The notes under the pieces: model-generated
What the model was told of the DNA's origin: nothing
Database searches by the model: none
What the model saw: only the letters and a program-made list of their open reading frames with translations
Position numbers and translations under genes: made by a program
Shown: positions 55,407 through 64,000 of the stretch, in pieces
Layout: every line of letters begins with the position of its first letter
Position numbering within the stretch: position 1 is the first letter of the stretch
Source of the DNA: Chitinophagaceae bacterium PMP191F
Lineage (GTDB): Bacteria > Bacteroidota > Bacteroidia > Chitinophagales > Chitinophagaceae
Assembly: GCA_001302245.1 (NCBI GenBank)
Contig: LGYU01000020.1
Span: forward strand, 216,464-280,463
Direction of reading: 5' to 3'
DNA: 64,000 nucleotides

Positions 55407-57857
55407 ATGCTTCGGAAAACAGTATTACCGGCTTTCTTTTTATGCTTCACTGTACTTTCTGCATTTACCCAGCCAATAGGACAATTAAAACAGGCTTTTA
55501 CCCGTAAAGACAACGTATTTACTTTTTATAATACCAACGGACCGGTAGCGATCGAATTTTGTACACCGCAGGTGTTCCGTGTACGTAGCAACTGGAATCA
55601 ACCACTGGATGCCAATGAACCGTGGATGGTAGTAAAATATCAATGGAGCGGTGTACCGGTAACTGCTGCAGATAAAAAAGACCATATACTGCTTACTACT
55701 GCAGCATTGCAGGTGAAGGTTTTCAAAAAACCATTCAGAATAGAAGTGATGGATAAAGCCGGTAAACTGCTTACTGCCGATGAGACAACCGGCAGTCTGA
55801 AGAAAGAAGGCGAAACGATAAGTTGTACCAAACAACTTTTTGCAGACGAGCATTTCTTTGGCTTTGGTGAGCGCATGGATTTTGTGGATCAACGCAGCAA
55901 AAAAGTAAAGCTGAACGTAGGCAGGGGAAAGGGAACACCACATATTATCGGGGCATACAATATCCTGGAAGCAAATTATTCGCCCATACCATTTTTTATG
56001 AGCACCCGTGGCTATGGAATATTTTTTCACAACGCCTTTCCTACTACCTGGGATATGGGAGCAGCCAACAGCAACCAGTATCGTTTCAGTGCCACTGGTG
56101 GTGAAATGGATTATTATTTTATGTATGGTCCTTCGTTGCCTTATATACTGGAGCAATATACTACCCTGACCGGTAAAGCTCCGTTGTTGCCCAAATTCGC
56201 ATTGGGTTTGCATGTGGGTACTTACTCAGGTGGAACATGGGGACATGAGGATAAAACTTCAGATCGTTACGTAATAGAACTGGCACGTAAACTGCGCGAG
56301 CTGGGCATTCCGGCTGATCTGTTGTGGCTGGATTCTACCTGGCGAATATTTGGAAAAACAGGTGGTAAAGGTGCTACTTCATTTGAATGGCGTGAAACAT
56401 TTACCAATCCTGCTGCTATGTTCGACAGCATATATGCACTGAACTATAATATGGTGGGATTGCATCTTCGACCCCGGTTCGACAATGACAATCGTATTCG
56501 TTTGCTGGATACTGCACAGCAATTAAAATATACTTATCCCGAAGAGAACTATGCCGGTGAGTTTGTAAATTTCTTTGATTCCAACGCCGTTGACTGGTGG
56601 TGGAAACATGGCGTGATGCGTGTGGCTGCAATTGGCGCAAAATTCCTAAAAACAGATGAGGGAAGTGCTTTCGGTGGACTGGCCAATGAAAGTAACAAAA
56701 CAGGACCTGCAGGAAAAGATGTTGCCAAATTGCATAACCTGTTCCCTCTTGCCTATGCCAAAGCTCCTTATGAAAAATTCCAGGAGTATAACCGTGTACG
56801 TGGTGTGAACCAGACACGTGAAGGGTATGCAGGTATACAACGGTATCCGTTCATTTTTGCGGGTGACTGGCCCAGTGAGTGGCAATATTTCCCTGCTGTG
56901 ATCAAAGCCGGATTGAATATCGGTTTGTCGGGAGTAGGTTACTGGGCCCACTGTATGGGTGGTTTTGAACACGATGCTGACCCGGAATTATATATCCGCT
57001 GGTGCCAGTTTGGAATGTTCAGCCCGGTAGCGCTTGTATTTGGAATGGATCATCCGGGTTACAAAGAGCCCTGGAACTACGGTACTGATGCATTGCGCAA
57101 CTTTAAAAAATATGATTCACTCCGTTACAGTTTATTGCCATACCTGTACAGCAGTGCTTACCAGCAGTACAAAACCGGTCTTCCGCTGATGCGTGCGCTG
57201 GTATTACATTACCAGGATGATGAAAATGTGTACAGCATTGGTGATCAGTATATGTTAGGTGATAACATGATGGTTTGCCCGGTAACCACCAAAGGAGCCG
57301 TTACCCGTAGTGTGTATCTGCCGGAAGGAAAATGGTTCGACTACTGGACCGGCAAATCATATTCCGGAAAACAGAATATACATGTGGTAACGCCGCTGGA
57401 CTCAATGCCGGTTTTTGTAAAAGCAGGCAGCATCATCCCACAGCAACAGGTGGAACTGTTTGTGGGTGCAAAAGGGCAGGCACAGCTTACACTGAACGTA
57501 TATCCCGGTAACGGGCGTTTCACATTGTATGAAGATGATGGAAAGACATTACAATACCAGCAGGGAAAATTTGCTGTAACTAATATAGAAGTAGCGGAAA
57601 ATGGTAAAAATGTCCAGGTCACTATTCACCCTGAAACGGAGGGTTTTCAATCGGCTGTACAGCAATACAGGTTGGCTATCCGTGCTGCACAGGTTCCCGC
57701 GAAAGTGCTGGTAAATGGCAATGCGCTGGTAAAACTGGATGATGTTACGACCACGCAGCCGGGATACTATTATGATGCAGAACACGGCATATTGTGGACC
57801 ACAGTCAGCAAATCAGACAAAGCGACCAGTATACAAGTAAATCAGAATACTTTGTAA
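55407..57857 (+). CDS. GH31 alpha-glycosidase (alpha-glucosidase/xylosidase-like)
   Basis: ATG 55407 (MLRKTVLPAFFLCFTVLSAF) gives the signal peptide; the frame is open further upstream but without one. The 816-residue protein has the N-terminal GH31 sandwich (FFGFGERMDFVDQRSKKVKL, IPFFMSTRGYGIFFHNAFPT), a TIM barrel with nucleophile Asp417 in KFLKTDEGSAFGG and acid/base Asp487 in RYPFIFAGDWPSEW, and C-terminal sandwiches (LPEGKWFDYWTGKSY). GH31 covers alpha-glucosidases, alpha-xylosidases and alpha-galactosidases. The neighbouring GH115, GH51 and GH35 suggest a hemicellulose or arabinogalactan decoration, making alpha-xylosidase one attractive option. Specificity is inference. Confidence 0.9.
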   Translation: MLRKTVLPAFFLCFTVLSAFTQPIGQLKQAFTRKDNVFTFYNTNGPVAIEFCTPQVFRVRSNWNQPLDANEPWMVVKYQWSGVPVTAADKKDHILLTTAALQVKVFKKPFRIEVMDKAGKLLTADETTGSLKKEGETISCTKQLFADEHFFGFGERMDFVDQRSKKVKLNVGRGKGTPHIIGAYNILEANYSPIPFFMSTRGYGIFFHNAFPTTWDMGAANSNQYRFSATGGEMDYYFMYGPSLPYILEQYTTLTGKAPLLPKFALGLHVGTYSGGTWGHEDKTSDRYVIELARKLRELGIPADLLWLDSTWRIFGKTGGKGATSFEWRETFTNPAAMFDSIYALNYNMVGLHLRPRFDNDNRIRLLDTAQQLKYTYPEENYAGEFVNFFDSNAVDWWWKHGVMRVAAIGAKFLKTDEGSAFGGLANESNKTGPAGKDVAKLHNLFPLAYAKAPYEKFQEYNRVRGVNQTREGYAGIQRYPFIFAGDWPSEWQYFPAVIKAGLNIGLSGVGYWAHCMGGFEHDADPELYIRWCQFGMFSPVALVFGMDHPGYKEPWNYGTDALRNFKKYDSLRYSLLPYLYSSAYQQYKTGLPLMRALVLHYQDDENVYSIGDQYMLGDNMMVCPVTTKGAVTRSVYLPEGKWFDYWTGKSYSGKQNIHVVTPLDSMPVFVKAGSIIPQQQVELFVGAKGQAQLTLNVYPGNGRFTLYEDDGKTLQYQQGKFAVTNIEVAENGKNVQVTIHPETEGFQSAVQQYRLAIRAAQVPAKVLVNGNALVKLDDVTTTQPGYYYDAEHGILWTTVSKSDKATSIQVNQNTL

Positions 57858-57897
57858 AATATTGATAACGTTACTGTTCTTGTCAGAGTAATCTGGC

Positions 57898-57934
57898 AAC
57901 CCGCAGGTTTTGTTAAAAAACTGCGGGTTTTTTA
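57898..57934 (+). terminator. Rho-independent terminator after GH31
   Basis: AACCCGCAG (57898-57906) pairs with CTGCGGGTT (57921-57929), followed by a run of six T. It is a textbook terminator 40 bases after the GH31 stop. Confidence 0.9.
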
Positions 57935-57949
57935 ATGCCGGAATTTGAC

Positions 57950-57980
57950 TTGATCCTGTATGAATATAAGTGTATATTTG
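57950..57980 (+). promoter_or_regulatory. Canonical Bacteroidota promoter for GH115-GH51
   Basis: TTG (57950-57952), a 20-base spacer and TATATTTG (57973-57980) match the -33/-7 consensus TTG and TAnnTTTG. The start codon is at 58001, giving a very short leader. No CAGGATR repeat is present, unlike most other promoters in this window. Confidence 0.7.
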
Positions 57981-58000
57981 ACATTTAACAAGTATGTTGT

Positions 58001-60520
58001 ATGATTGCCTGCCTGCACTTGTTCAGAAAATTGCTGATCGGACTATTACTGTATAGCAGTATACCGGTACTTCATGCACAGCAAAATATTCCCGTTTCAG
58101 TTTCTTTTACTGCATTAAAAAATGCTTTTCCGCTGGTAACAGCCGATAACGCTGCTCCTGTGTGGATAGATACTGCAGAAGCTACCGTTGTGCAGTTAAC
58201 GGTAAAGGCATTTCAGAAAGATATACAGGCTGTAACAGGCTTCACACCTGCTATATACCAGCAACCAGATGCTCCGGCTTCATTACCGGTGGTTGTAGTA
58301 ACACTGGGTCGTTCTGCGCTGGCAGAAAAACTGGAAAATAAAATAGCTGCTATCGCTGATATAAAAGGAAAGTGGGAAACGTTTGTGATAGCAGTAGTGA
58401 ACAATCCTTTGCCCGGCGTAAAACAGGCATTGTGTATTGTGGGAAGTGACAACCGGGGTACTGCATACGGTGTTTTTGAAGTATCACGAATGATAGGCGT
58501 ATCTCCCTGGTATTGGTGGGCCGATGTGATTCCGGAACGTAAGAAAATGCTGTATGTAACACCGGGACATAGTATAACAGGCCCCCCTTCAGTAAAATAC
58601 AGGGGCATCTTCCTGAATGATGAAGACTGGGGTTTACAACCTTGGGCTGCCGGAAAAATGGATACAGCAGTCAAGGATATTGGCCCCAATACCTATGCAC
58701 ACATTTTTGAATTGTTGTTGAGGCTAAAAGCGAATTATATCTGGCCAGCCATGCATCCATGTACAAAGGCTTTTTATTACTATCCTGGAAATGGTAAGAT
58801 CGCTGCTGATTATGATATTGTAGTGGGTACCAGTCATTGTGAACCGATGATGCGTAACAATGTATTTGAATGGAGTGTCAATTATAAAGAAGAATACAAG
58901 ACTGAACCCCGCGAATGGCGGTACGACCTGAATAAAGAACAGATCTATCCCTATTGGGAAGACCGGATCAAACAGGTAAAAGACTACCCTGTGGTAGTAA
59001 CGGTGGGCATGCGTGGTATTCACGACGGTAGCATGCCCGGACCCAAAGACATGCCTGGTAAAGTAAAGTTGCTGCAACAGGTAATTGCCGATCAGCGGTC
59101 TATATTATCCGGCATCCTGCATAAAAATGCAGTGGATATACCACAGATTTTTTGTCCGTATAAAGAAGTACTGGATGTATACCGCGCAGGCGTACAATTG
59201 CCGGAAGATATTACCATTGTATGGGCCGACGATAATTATGGTTATATCAGGCAATTGCCTGATGAAACCGAACAGCGTCGTAGTGGCGGCAGTGGTGTTT
59301 ATTATCATTTATCTTATTGGGGGCGTCCGCAGGATTACCTGTGGTTGTCTACTATGTCGCCGGCTTTTATTTCATACGAAATGAGTAAAGCGCATACGTT
59401 TGGCGCCGACAAACTTTGGGTATTTAATGTGGGCGATCTGAAACCGGCTGAAATGGAAATGGAGTTTTCCCTGGATCTCGCCTGGAATACAGAACGCTGG
59501 AAACCACAACACGCAAAAGAATATGCTGCATATTGGTATAGCAGCATATTTGGTAAGCAAACAGGTACTGCCATTGCAGCCATTAAGAATGAATATTACA
59601 GGCTGGCCGCTTCAGGAAAACCGGAACATCTTGGTAAACTACTGTTCACTTTTAAAGAATCTGAAAAAAGGATCAATGATTACCGCACAATTATAAAAGC
59701 AGTGGAAGCATTGCAACCAAAGATCCCTATACACCTGCAGGATGCTTATTTTGAACTGATATTGTATCCTGTAAAAGCCGCAGCTCTGATGAATGAAAAG
59801 GTATTGTATGCACGCATGAGTATTGAACTGGCACAGCAGGGAAATGCAGTTGCATTGGATTACAGTCGCAAAGCACAGGATGCTTTTAATGCTATTGAGA
59901 AACTCACTGCCGTTTACAATAAAAACATTGCCAATGGCAAATGGGATGGAATCATGAGCTGGCACCCGCGTGACCTGGAAATATTCCGTATGCCACCGGT
60001 GGCTGATGCGGCGATGGTCAGCAGGTTTAAAAATGATACTACCGGAAAGCGAGCTCTATTTATTCAAAAGGATGCTTTTCTTACCGTTGCAGCTTCAGAC
60101 TATGCTGTAAAAAAAGATGTTCCCGGCGTACAACTCACTACGTTTGATGGATTGGGAATTGGTGGTAAAGGCATCGGTCTGATGCCCTACAGAGCAAAAG
60201 TCACGGATAGTGTATATGCTGAGTATAAAATAGAACTGCCGCAGGGACGCTACAGGCTGGTTACACAGGCATTGCCTGTACACGACATCAATAAAAATAA
60301 CCTGCTGCAATATGGAGTAGCTGTAAATGGCAATATACCCCGGTGGTATAAAGTAGATGAACCAGCAGAAACCAAACCATGGGAAACCAATGTGGTATAT
60401 GGTTTTATAAAAGGTGAAATGGATTTTACAGTTACGCATACCGGCAGATCTGTTGTAAGGATATATTTTCCTTCGGGTGGTGTAGTACTAAATCAGTTGC
60501 AGTTTTTCCGTGAACAATAA
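58001..60520 (+). CDS. GH115 alpha-glucuronidase
   Basis: An 839-residue exported protein (signal peptide ending VLHAQ). GH115 blocks are SDNRGTAYGVFEVSRMIGVS, PWYWWADVIPER, YRGIFLNDEDWGLQPWA, LLLRLKANYIWPAMHPC, VTVGMRGIHDGSMPGP, ITIVWADDNYGYIRQLP and YYHLSYWGRPQDYLWLS. The family cuts alpha-1,2-linked (4-O-methyl)glucuronic acid from the main chain of xylan, or glucuronic acid from arabinogalactan side chains. The C-terminal domain is present (MDFTVTHTGRSVVRIYFPSG). It follows a clear promoter and is 36 bases before GH51, so the two are probably co-transcribed; together they fit removal of glucuronosyl and arabinosyl decorations. Confidence 0.93.
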   Translation: MIACLHLFRKLLIGLLLYSSIPVLHAQQNIPVSVSFTALKNAFPLVTADNAAPVWIDTAEATVVQLTVKAFQKDIQAVTGFTPAIYQQPDAPASLPVVVVTLGRSALAEKLENKIAAIADIKGKWETFVIAVVNNPLPGVKQALCIVGSDNRGTAYGVFEVSRMIGVSPWYWWADVIPERKKMLYVTPGHSITGPPSVKYRGIFLNDEDWGLQPWAAGKMDTAVKDIGPNTYAHIFELLLRLKANYIWPAMHPCTKAFYYYPGNGKIAADYDIVVGTSHCEPMMRNNVFEWSVNYKEEYKTEPREWRYDLNKEQIYPYWEDRIKQVKDYPVVVTVGMRGIHDGSMPGPKDMPGKVKLLQQVIADQRSILSGILHKNAVDIPQIFCPYKEVLDVYRAGVQLPEDITIVWADDNYGYIRQLPDETEQRRSGGSGVYYHLSYWGRPQDYLWLSTMSPAFISYEMSKAHTFGADKLWVFNVGDLKPAEMEMEFSLDLAWNTERWKPQHAKEYAAYWYSSIFGKQTGTAIAAIKNEYYRLAASGKPEHLGKLLFTFKESEKRINDYRTIIKAVEALQPKIPIHLQDAYFELILYPVKAAALMNEKVLYARMSIELAQQGNAVALDYSRKAQDAFNAIEKLTAVYNKNIANGKWDGIMSWHPRDLEIFRMPPVADAAMVSRFKNDTTGKRALFIQKDAFLTVAASDYAVKKDVPGVQLTTFDGLGIGGKGIGLMPYRAKVTDSVYAEYKIELPQGRYRLVTQALPVHDINKNNLLQYGVAVNGNIPRWYKVDEPAETKPWETNVVYGFIKGEMDFTVTHTGRSVVRIYFPSGGVVLNQLQFFREQ

Positions 60521-60556
60521 ACAATCAGGTATCAATAACTCCCTAAATAGTCAGTA

Positions 60557-62095
60557 ATGAAAAGAATTTTGCTAACATGTTTTATTGCGGCCATTTGTAT
60601 GAGTAGTCTTCTGGCCCAGAATACCGGCCGTGCAGTGGTAAATGGTTTTAATCCTACACTTACGATCAGCCGTCATATTTATGGACATTTCTCTGAACAT
60701 CTTGGTCGCTGTATCTACGATGGTTTCTGGGTAAGCGATACCTCTACTTTACAGCGTAAAGACAGAATTAGACTGGATGTGGTGGATGCATTGAAAAGAA
60801 TTAATATTCCCAACCTGCGTTGGCCGGGTGGCTGTTTTGCTGATGAATATCACTGGCGCGATGGGATAGGTCCCCGCAACCAGCGTCCTACCATGATCAA
60901 TACCAACTGGGGTAATGTTACAGAAGACAATAGTTTTGGTACGCATGAGTTCCTGGAGCTGTGCAGCCTGCTGGGATGTGAGCCTTATATCAGTGGCAAT
61001 GTAGGTAGTGGCACTGTAGATGAAATGAGTAAATGGATCGAGTACCTGAATTTTGACGGTGTAAGTCCGTTGACTGCATTGCGTAAACAGAACGGACGCA
61101 CTACTCCATGGAATGTAAGTTTCTGGGGTGTTGGAAATGAAAGCTGGGGTTGCGGCGGACAAATGACGCCGGAATATTATGTAAATGAATACAAACGCTA
61201 TTCCACGTTTGCCAAAAATTATCCCAATGCACGATTGAAAAAAATTGCCTGCGGTCCTAATTCTGAAGATTATAACTGGACTGATGTTGTCATGAAAAAT
61301 ACCACCAACATGTGGGGACTGTCATTGCATTATTATACCGTACCCAAAACATGGCGTGATAAAGGCTCTGCCACGCAGTTTGACGAGAAAGAATATTTTG
61401 CTACCATGGCAGGCACATTGAAAATGGAAGAATTGATCACAAAACATTCAACCATCATGGATAAATACGATCCTGCAAAACGTGTAGCATTGGTGGTTGA
61501 TGAATGGGGTATCTGGACTAATGTAGAACCGGGCACCAACCAGGCGTTTTTATACCAGCAGAACAGTTTACGCGACGCCCTGATTGCAGGGACTAACCTG
61601 AATATTTTTAACAACCATTGTGAGCGTGTAAAAATGGCTAACCTGGCGCAGACTATCAACGTATTACAATCTTTGATCCTGACACAGGGCAACCAGATGT
61701 TGCTGACACCCACTTACTGGATATTTGATATGTACAAAGTGCATCACGATGCGCAATGGCTGCCGGTACAGATCACCACTCCTGATTATACAGTAGATGG
61801 GAGAAAGATTCCTGCTGTGAATGTGTCTGCTTCCAAAGACTCGACTGGCGCGGTACATATTTCGTTTGTAAACATGGATGCTAATAATGCTGTTACCATC
61901 CGCACCGCACTGAATGATATAAGCTGGAAAACAGTAAACGGGCAGGCACTGACCAGCGCAAAGTTTACTGATGTAAATAGTTTTGAAAAACCGGATGTAG
62001 TAAAACCAGCGGTATTCAAGGGAGCTAAAAAAGAAGGAAATGACCTGGTGGTTACCCTGCCGAAATTGTCGGTGGTTGTATTGGAACTGAAATAA
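60557..62095 (+). CDS. GH51 alpha-L-arabinofuranosidase (exported)
   Basis: A 512-residue protein with a signal peptide (SSLLAQ), unlike many cytoplasmic GH51 enzymes. TIM-barrel motifs are [36 protein letters not shown], acid/base Glu195 in [12 protein letters not shown] and nucleophile Glu316 in VVDEWGIW. The C-terminal sandwich ends LSVVVLELK. The family retains configuration and releases terminal alpha-L-arabinofuranose from arabinan, arabinoxylan or arabinogalactan. It lies 36 bases after GH115 and is followed by a terminator. Confidence 0.94.
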   Translation: MKRILLTCFIAAICMSSLLAQNTGRAVVNGFNPTLTISRHIYGHFSEHLGRCIYDGFWVSDTSTLQRKDRIRLDVVDALKRINIPNLRWPGGCFADEYHWRDGIGPRNQRPTMINTNWGNVTEDNSFGTHEFLELCSLLGCEPYISGNVGSGTVDEMSKWIEYLNFDGVSPLTALRKQNGRTTPWNVSFWGVGNESWGCGGQMTPEYYVNEYKRYSTFAKNYPNARLKKIACGPNSEDYNWTDVVMKNTTNMWGLSLHYYTVPKTWRDKGSATQFDEKEYFATMAGTLKMEELITKHSTIMDKYDPAKRVALVVDEWGIWTNVEPGTNQAFLYQQNSLRDALIAGTNLNIFNNHCERVKMANLAQTINVLQSLILTQGNQMLLTPTYWIFDMYKVHHDAQWLPVQITTPDYTVDGRKIPAVNVSASKDSTGAVHISFVNMDANNAVTIRTALNDISWKTVNGQALTSAKFTDVNSFEKPDVVKPAVFKGAKKEGNDLVVTLPKLSVVVLELK

Positions 62096-62117
62096 AAGGA
62101 TTGATATTAAATATATA

Positions 62118-62166
62118 ACGGCCCTGCCATGTCAGTATAGGATGGTTGGGCCGTTTGTTTTTTTAT
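62118..62166 (+). terminator. Terminator after GH51, overlapping the next candidate promoter
   Basis: ACGGCCC (62118-62124) pairs with GGGCCGT (62148-62154), followed by TTGTTTTTTTA. The 23-base loop contains the TAGGATG half-site. Confidence 0.75.
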
Positions 62167-62170
62167 TTTA
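62138..62170 (+). promoter_or_regulatory. Candidate half-site operator and -7 box upstream of GH35
   Basis: TAGGATG (62138-62144) followed by GTTGGGC matches the GH31 site over AGGATGGTTGGGC. TATTTTA (62164-62170) begins after 19 bases, the same geometry as the other operator promoters. The start codon is at 62205. Confidence 0.35.
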
Positions 62171-62204
62171 GTTGTGTTCCTGTAACTGTATAATAAAAGC
62201 AGCA

Positions 62205-64000
62205 ATGAAAAAAAGTTTCATTACAACGATTGTATTTGTGCTGATGTGTACTGTATGTCGTATGTCTGCAATAGCACAGACTGTTTATACTGTAGATGCA
62301 CGTATTGCGCCGGCCCGGTTAAAAAGCGGACATCTAAAAATGGGAGATCCCGGCCCTTCAGGAAAAGCATTGACAGTTAACAACAGGTACCTGATGCTGA
62401 ACGGCCAGCCGGTTATACCAGTAATGGGAGAGGTGCACTATTCACGTATACCACGCGCACAGTGGGAGGATGTTATTCTGAAGATGAAGGCAAACGGTGT
62501 AAATATTATAGCATGTTATGTATTATGGATGCATCATGAACAGATAGAAGGACAATTTGACTGGACGGATAATAAAGACCTGCGTGCGTTTCTGCAATTG
62601 TGTAACAAACACGGCTTGTGGGCTTATCCGCGTATTGGCCCCTGGTGTCATGCCGAAGTGCGTAATGGTGCAACACCGGACTGGATATTACTGAAAAAGA
62701 ATATTAAAGATCGGACAAACGATCCTGTATACCAATCATATGCCGCACGATTATACAGCCAGATCGCATTGCAGATAAAAGGTTTACTGTATAAAGATGG
62801 CGGGCCTGTAATTGGTGTGCAGTTAGAAAATGAATACAGCAGGGGAAAAGGGGGTGAGGAACATATTTTGTGGCTGAAACAGACTGCTATTAAGTATGGC
62901 ATAGATGTACCGATGTATACTGTTACGGGATGGCAAAACAGTTCTGTTCCTCCATTGGAAGTTATTCCTTTATGGGGTGCTTATCCTGATGAGCCCTGGG
63001 CCGGCAATCTGAACAGGAGTACGGGTTGTGAAAACTTCAGATTTACACCATTCCGTGATGATGAAAAAATCGGGAACGATCTTACCAAAGCAAAAGAAAA
63101 ATATATAGATAATTCATTGTATCCTTTCTTTACCTGCGAAACAGGGGTGGGCATAGAAAATACTGATCACCGGCGTTTGCAGATCGGTGCAATAGATGGT
63201 CTGGGATTGATGCTGGCAAAGATAGGTTCAGGTAGTAATCTGCCCGGTTATTACATGTTTGCCGGTGGCTCAAACCCTTTGGGTATTTTCAATACACTGG
63301 AAGAGAACAAGGAAGAAACGGGTTACTGGAATACCAACCCGGTGATCTCTTATGATTTCCAGGCAGCTATCAGGGAATCCGGGCAAACAGGACCAGCTTA
63401 CCACGAAGTAAAACAGTTACATTATTTTCTGAATGAGTTCGGGAATCGTCTGGCTCCTATGGAAGCTGTATTTCCGGCAATTGCCAATGAATTGCAGTAT
63501 GCAGTGCGTGTAAAGGATAATGCAGCATTTCTGTTTGGCATCAATTATTGTCGTCATAATACAGCTACGACCAAGAACAATATGCAATTCAGTATACAGT
63601 TGCCCGGTGAAACGGTAGTGTTTCCAGAAAAGCCTGTCAGTATTCCGGACAGTAGTTTATTTATATGGCCTGTTAATTTTGATATGGACGGTATATTGCT
63701 GAAATATGCTACCGCACAACCTTTATGTAAGCTGGAAAATAATTGGGTGTTTATACAGGATATAAAAGCATTCCCTGAATTTGGCATCAGTGCTGCCGAT
63801 GTTGTAAAATTGGAAACAACTTCAGGAAAAGTATCACAAAAGAATGGGGTGTATATTATAAATGGCATAAAACCAGGAGCAGGAAGTGTGATCACCATAC
63901 AAACGAAGAAAGGAATACAACAAAGGATCATTGTATTGTCCCAGGCAGAAGCAAAAAAAGCATGGTTGCTGAATAATAAGGACCGTAAGTACTTTTTTAT
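62205..64000 (+). CDS. GH35 beta-galactosidase, partial (C-terminus outside window)
   Basis: ATG 62205 begins a signal peptide (MKKSFITTIVFVLM, ending SAIAQ) and the frame stays open to the right window edge, showing about 598 residues. The GH35 TIM barrel is clear: PVIPVMGEVHYSRIPRAQWE, MKANGVNIIACYVLWMHHE, YPRIGPWCHAEVRNGATPDW, acid/base Glu210 in VQLENEYSRG and probable nucleophile Glu312 in FFTCETGVG. GH35 enzymes retain configuration and release terminal beta-galactose. With GH115, GH51 and GH31 next to it, side chains of arabinogalactan, RG-I or galactosylated hemicellulose are plausible targets. Confidence 0.9.
   Translation, partial: MKKSFITTIVFVLMCTVCRMSAIAQTVYTVDARIAPARLKSGHLKMGDPGPSGKALTVNNRYLMLNGQPVIPVMGEVHYSRIPRAQWEDVILKMKANGVNIIACYVLWMHHEQIEGQFDWTDNKDLRAFLQLCNKHGLWAYPRIGPWCHAEVRNGATPDWILLKKNIKDRTNDPVYQSYAARLYSQIALQIKGLLYKDGGPVIGVQLENEYSRGKGGEEHILWLKQTAIKYGIDVPMYTVTGWQNSSVPPLEVIPLWGAYPDEPWAGNLNRSTGCENFRFTPFRDDEKIGNDLTKAKEKYIDNSLYPFFTCETGVGIENTDHRRLQIGAIDGLGLMLAKIGSGSNLPGYYMFAGGSNPLGIFNTLEENKEETGYWNTNPVISYDFQAAIRESGQTGPAYHEVKQLHYFLNEFGNRLAPMEAVFPAIANELQYAVRVKDNAAFLFGINYCRHNTATTKNNMQFSIQLPGETVVFPEKPVSIPDSSLFIWPVNFDMDGILLKYATAQPLCKLENNWVFIQDIKAFPEFGISAADVVKLETTSGKVSQKNGVYIINGIKPGAGSVITIQTKKGIQQRIIVLSQAEAKKAWLLNNKDRKYFF

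Noticed and set aside
55485..56213. A 242-codon minus-strand open frame inside GH31
   Set aside because: Antisense to conserved GH31 sandwich motifs, with no domain pattern of its own.

Overview
The window is one strand-coherent block of carbohydrate-degradation genes from a member of the Bacteroidota, most likely a Chitinophagaceae-type soil or plant-associated bacterium. The evidence is two SusC/SusD outer-membrane pairs, lipoprotein signal peptides, fasciclin-domain lipoproteins placed next to SusC/SusD, almost no Shine-Dalgarno sequences, and promoters of the Bacteroidota type (a TAnnTTTG-like -7 box). Nearly every protein has a signal peptide or lipobox. I saw no tRNA, rRNA, CRISPR array, transposase or phage gene.

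Layout. (1) 1-7628, minus strand: a tight operon read leftward of a multi-FAS1 lipoprotein, a SusC-like TonB-dependent receptor, a SusD-like lipoprotein and a second FAS1 lipoprotein cut by the window edge. (2) 7629-8701: a divergent regulatory region with one candidate operator in each direction. (3) 8702-39758, plus strand: sixteen genes, mostly enzymes for pectin, above all rhamnogalacturonan-I (RG-I). They are GH105, GH95, CE12, PL22, GH106, a small DUF4440-type protein, GH2, GH43, a SASA-type esterase, GH28, tandem PL11 lyases, a second CE12, a second GH2, a very large DUF4450-like protein and a GH65-like (alpha/alpha)6 protein. (4) 39759-40495: regulatory region. (5) 40496-50988: a second SusC/SusD pair, a second GH105, a cytosolic aldo/keto reductase and a third GH2. 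(6) 51363-54311: a non-SusC outer-membrane beta-barrel protein with glycine-rich segments. (7) 54500-64000: a minus-strand beta-sandwich protein, then GH31, GH115, GH51 and a GH35 cut by the right edge. This set suits xylosyl, glucuronosyl, arabinosyl and galactosyl decorations.

How it would work (inference from family roles): surface SusC/SusD complexes, perhaps helped by FAS1 lipoproteins, import pectic oligosaccharides. CE12 and SASA esterases remove acetyl groups. PL11 and GH28 cut the RG-I backbone. GH105 and PL22 process unsaturated and galacturonate oligosaccharides, and GH106 releases rhamnose. GH2, GH35, GH43, GH51 and GH95 trim galactose, arabinose and fucose/L-galactose side chains. 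No sugar kinase, isomerase, monosaccharide transporter or transcription regulator is present, so catabolism and control must be encoded elsewhere.

The most notable sequence-level observation is a recurring promoter arrangement. CAGGATR is repeated at a 10-base period, and a TA-T-rich -7 box starts 19-20 bases after the second copy. It occurs upstream of both SusC operons, the main enzyme series and the SASA esterase. Half-site versions with the same spacing lie upstream of GH106, GH31 and GH35. This looks like the operator set of one unidentified activator.
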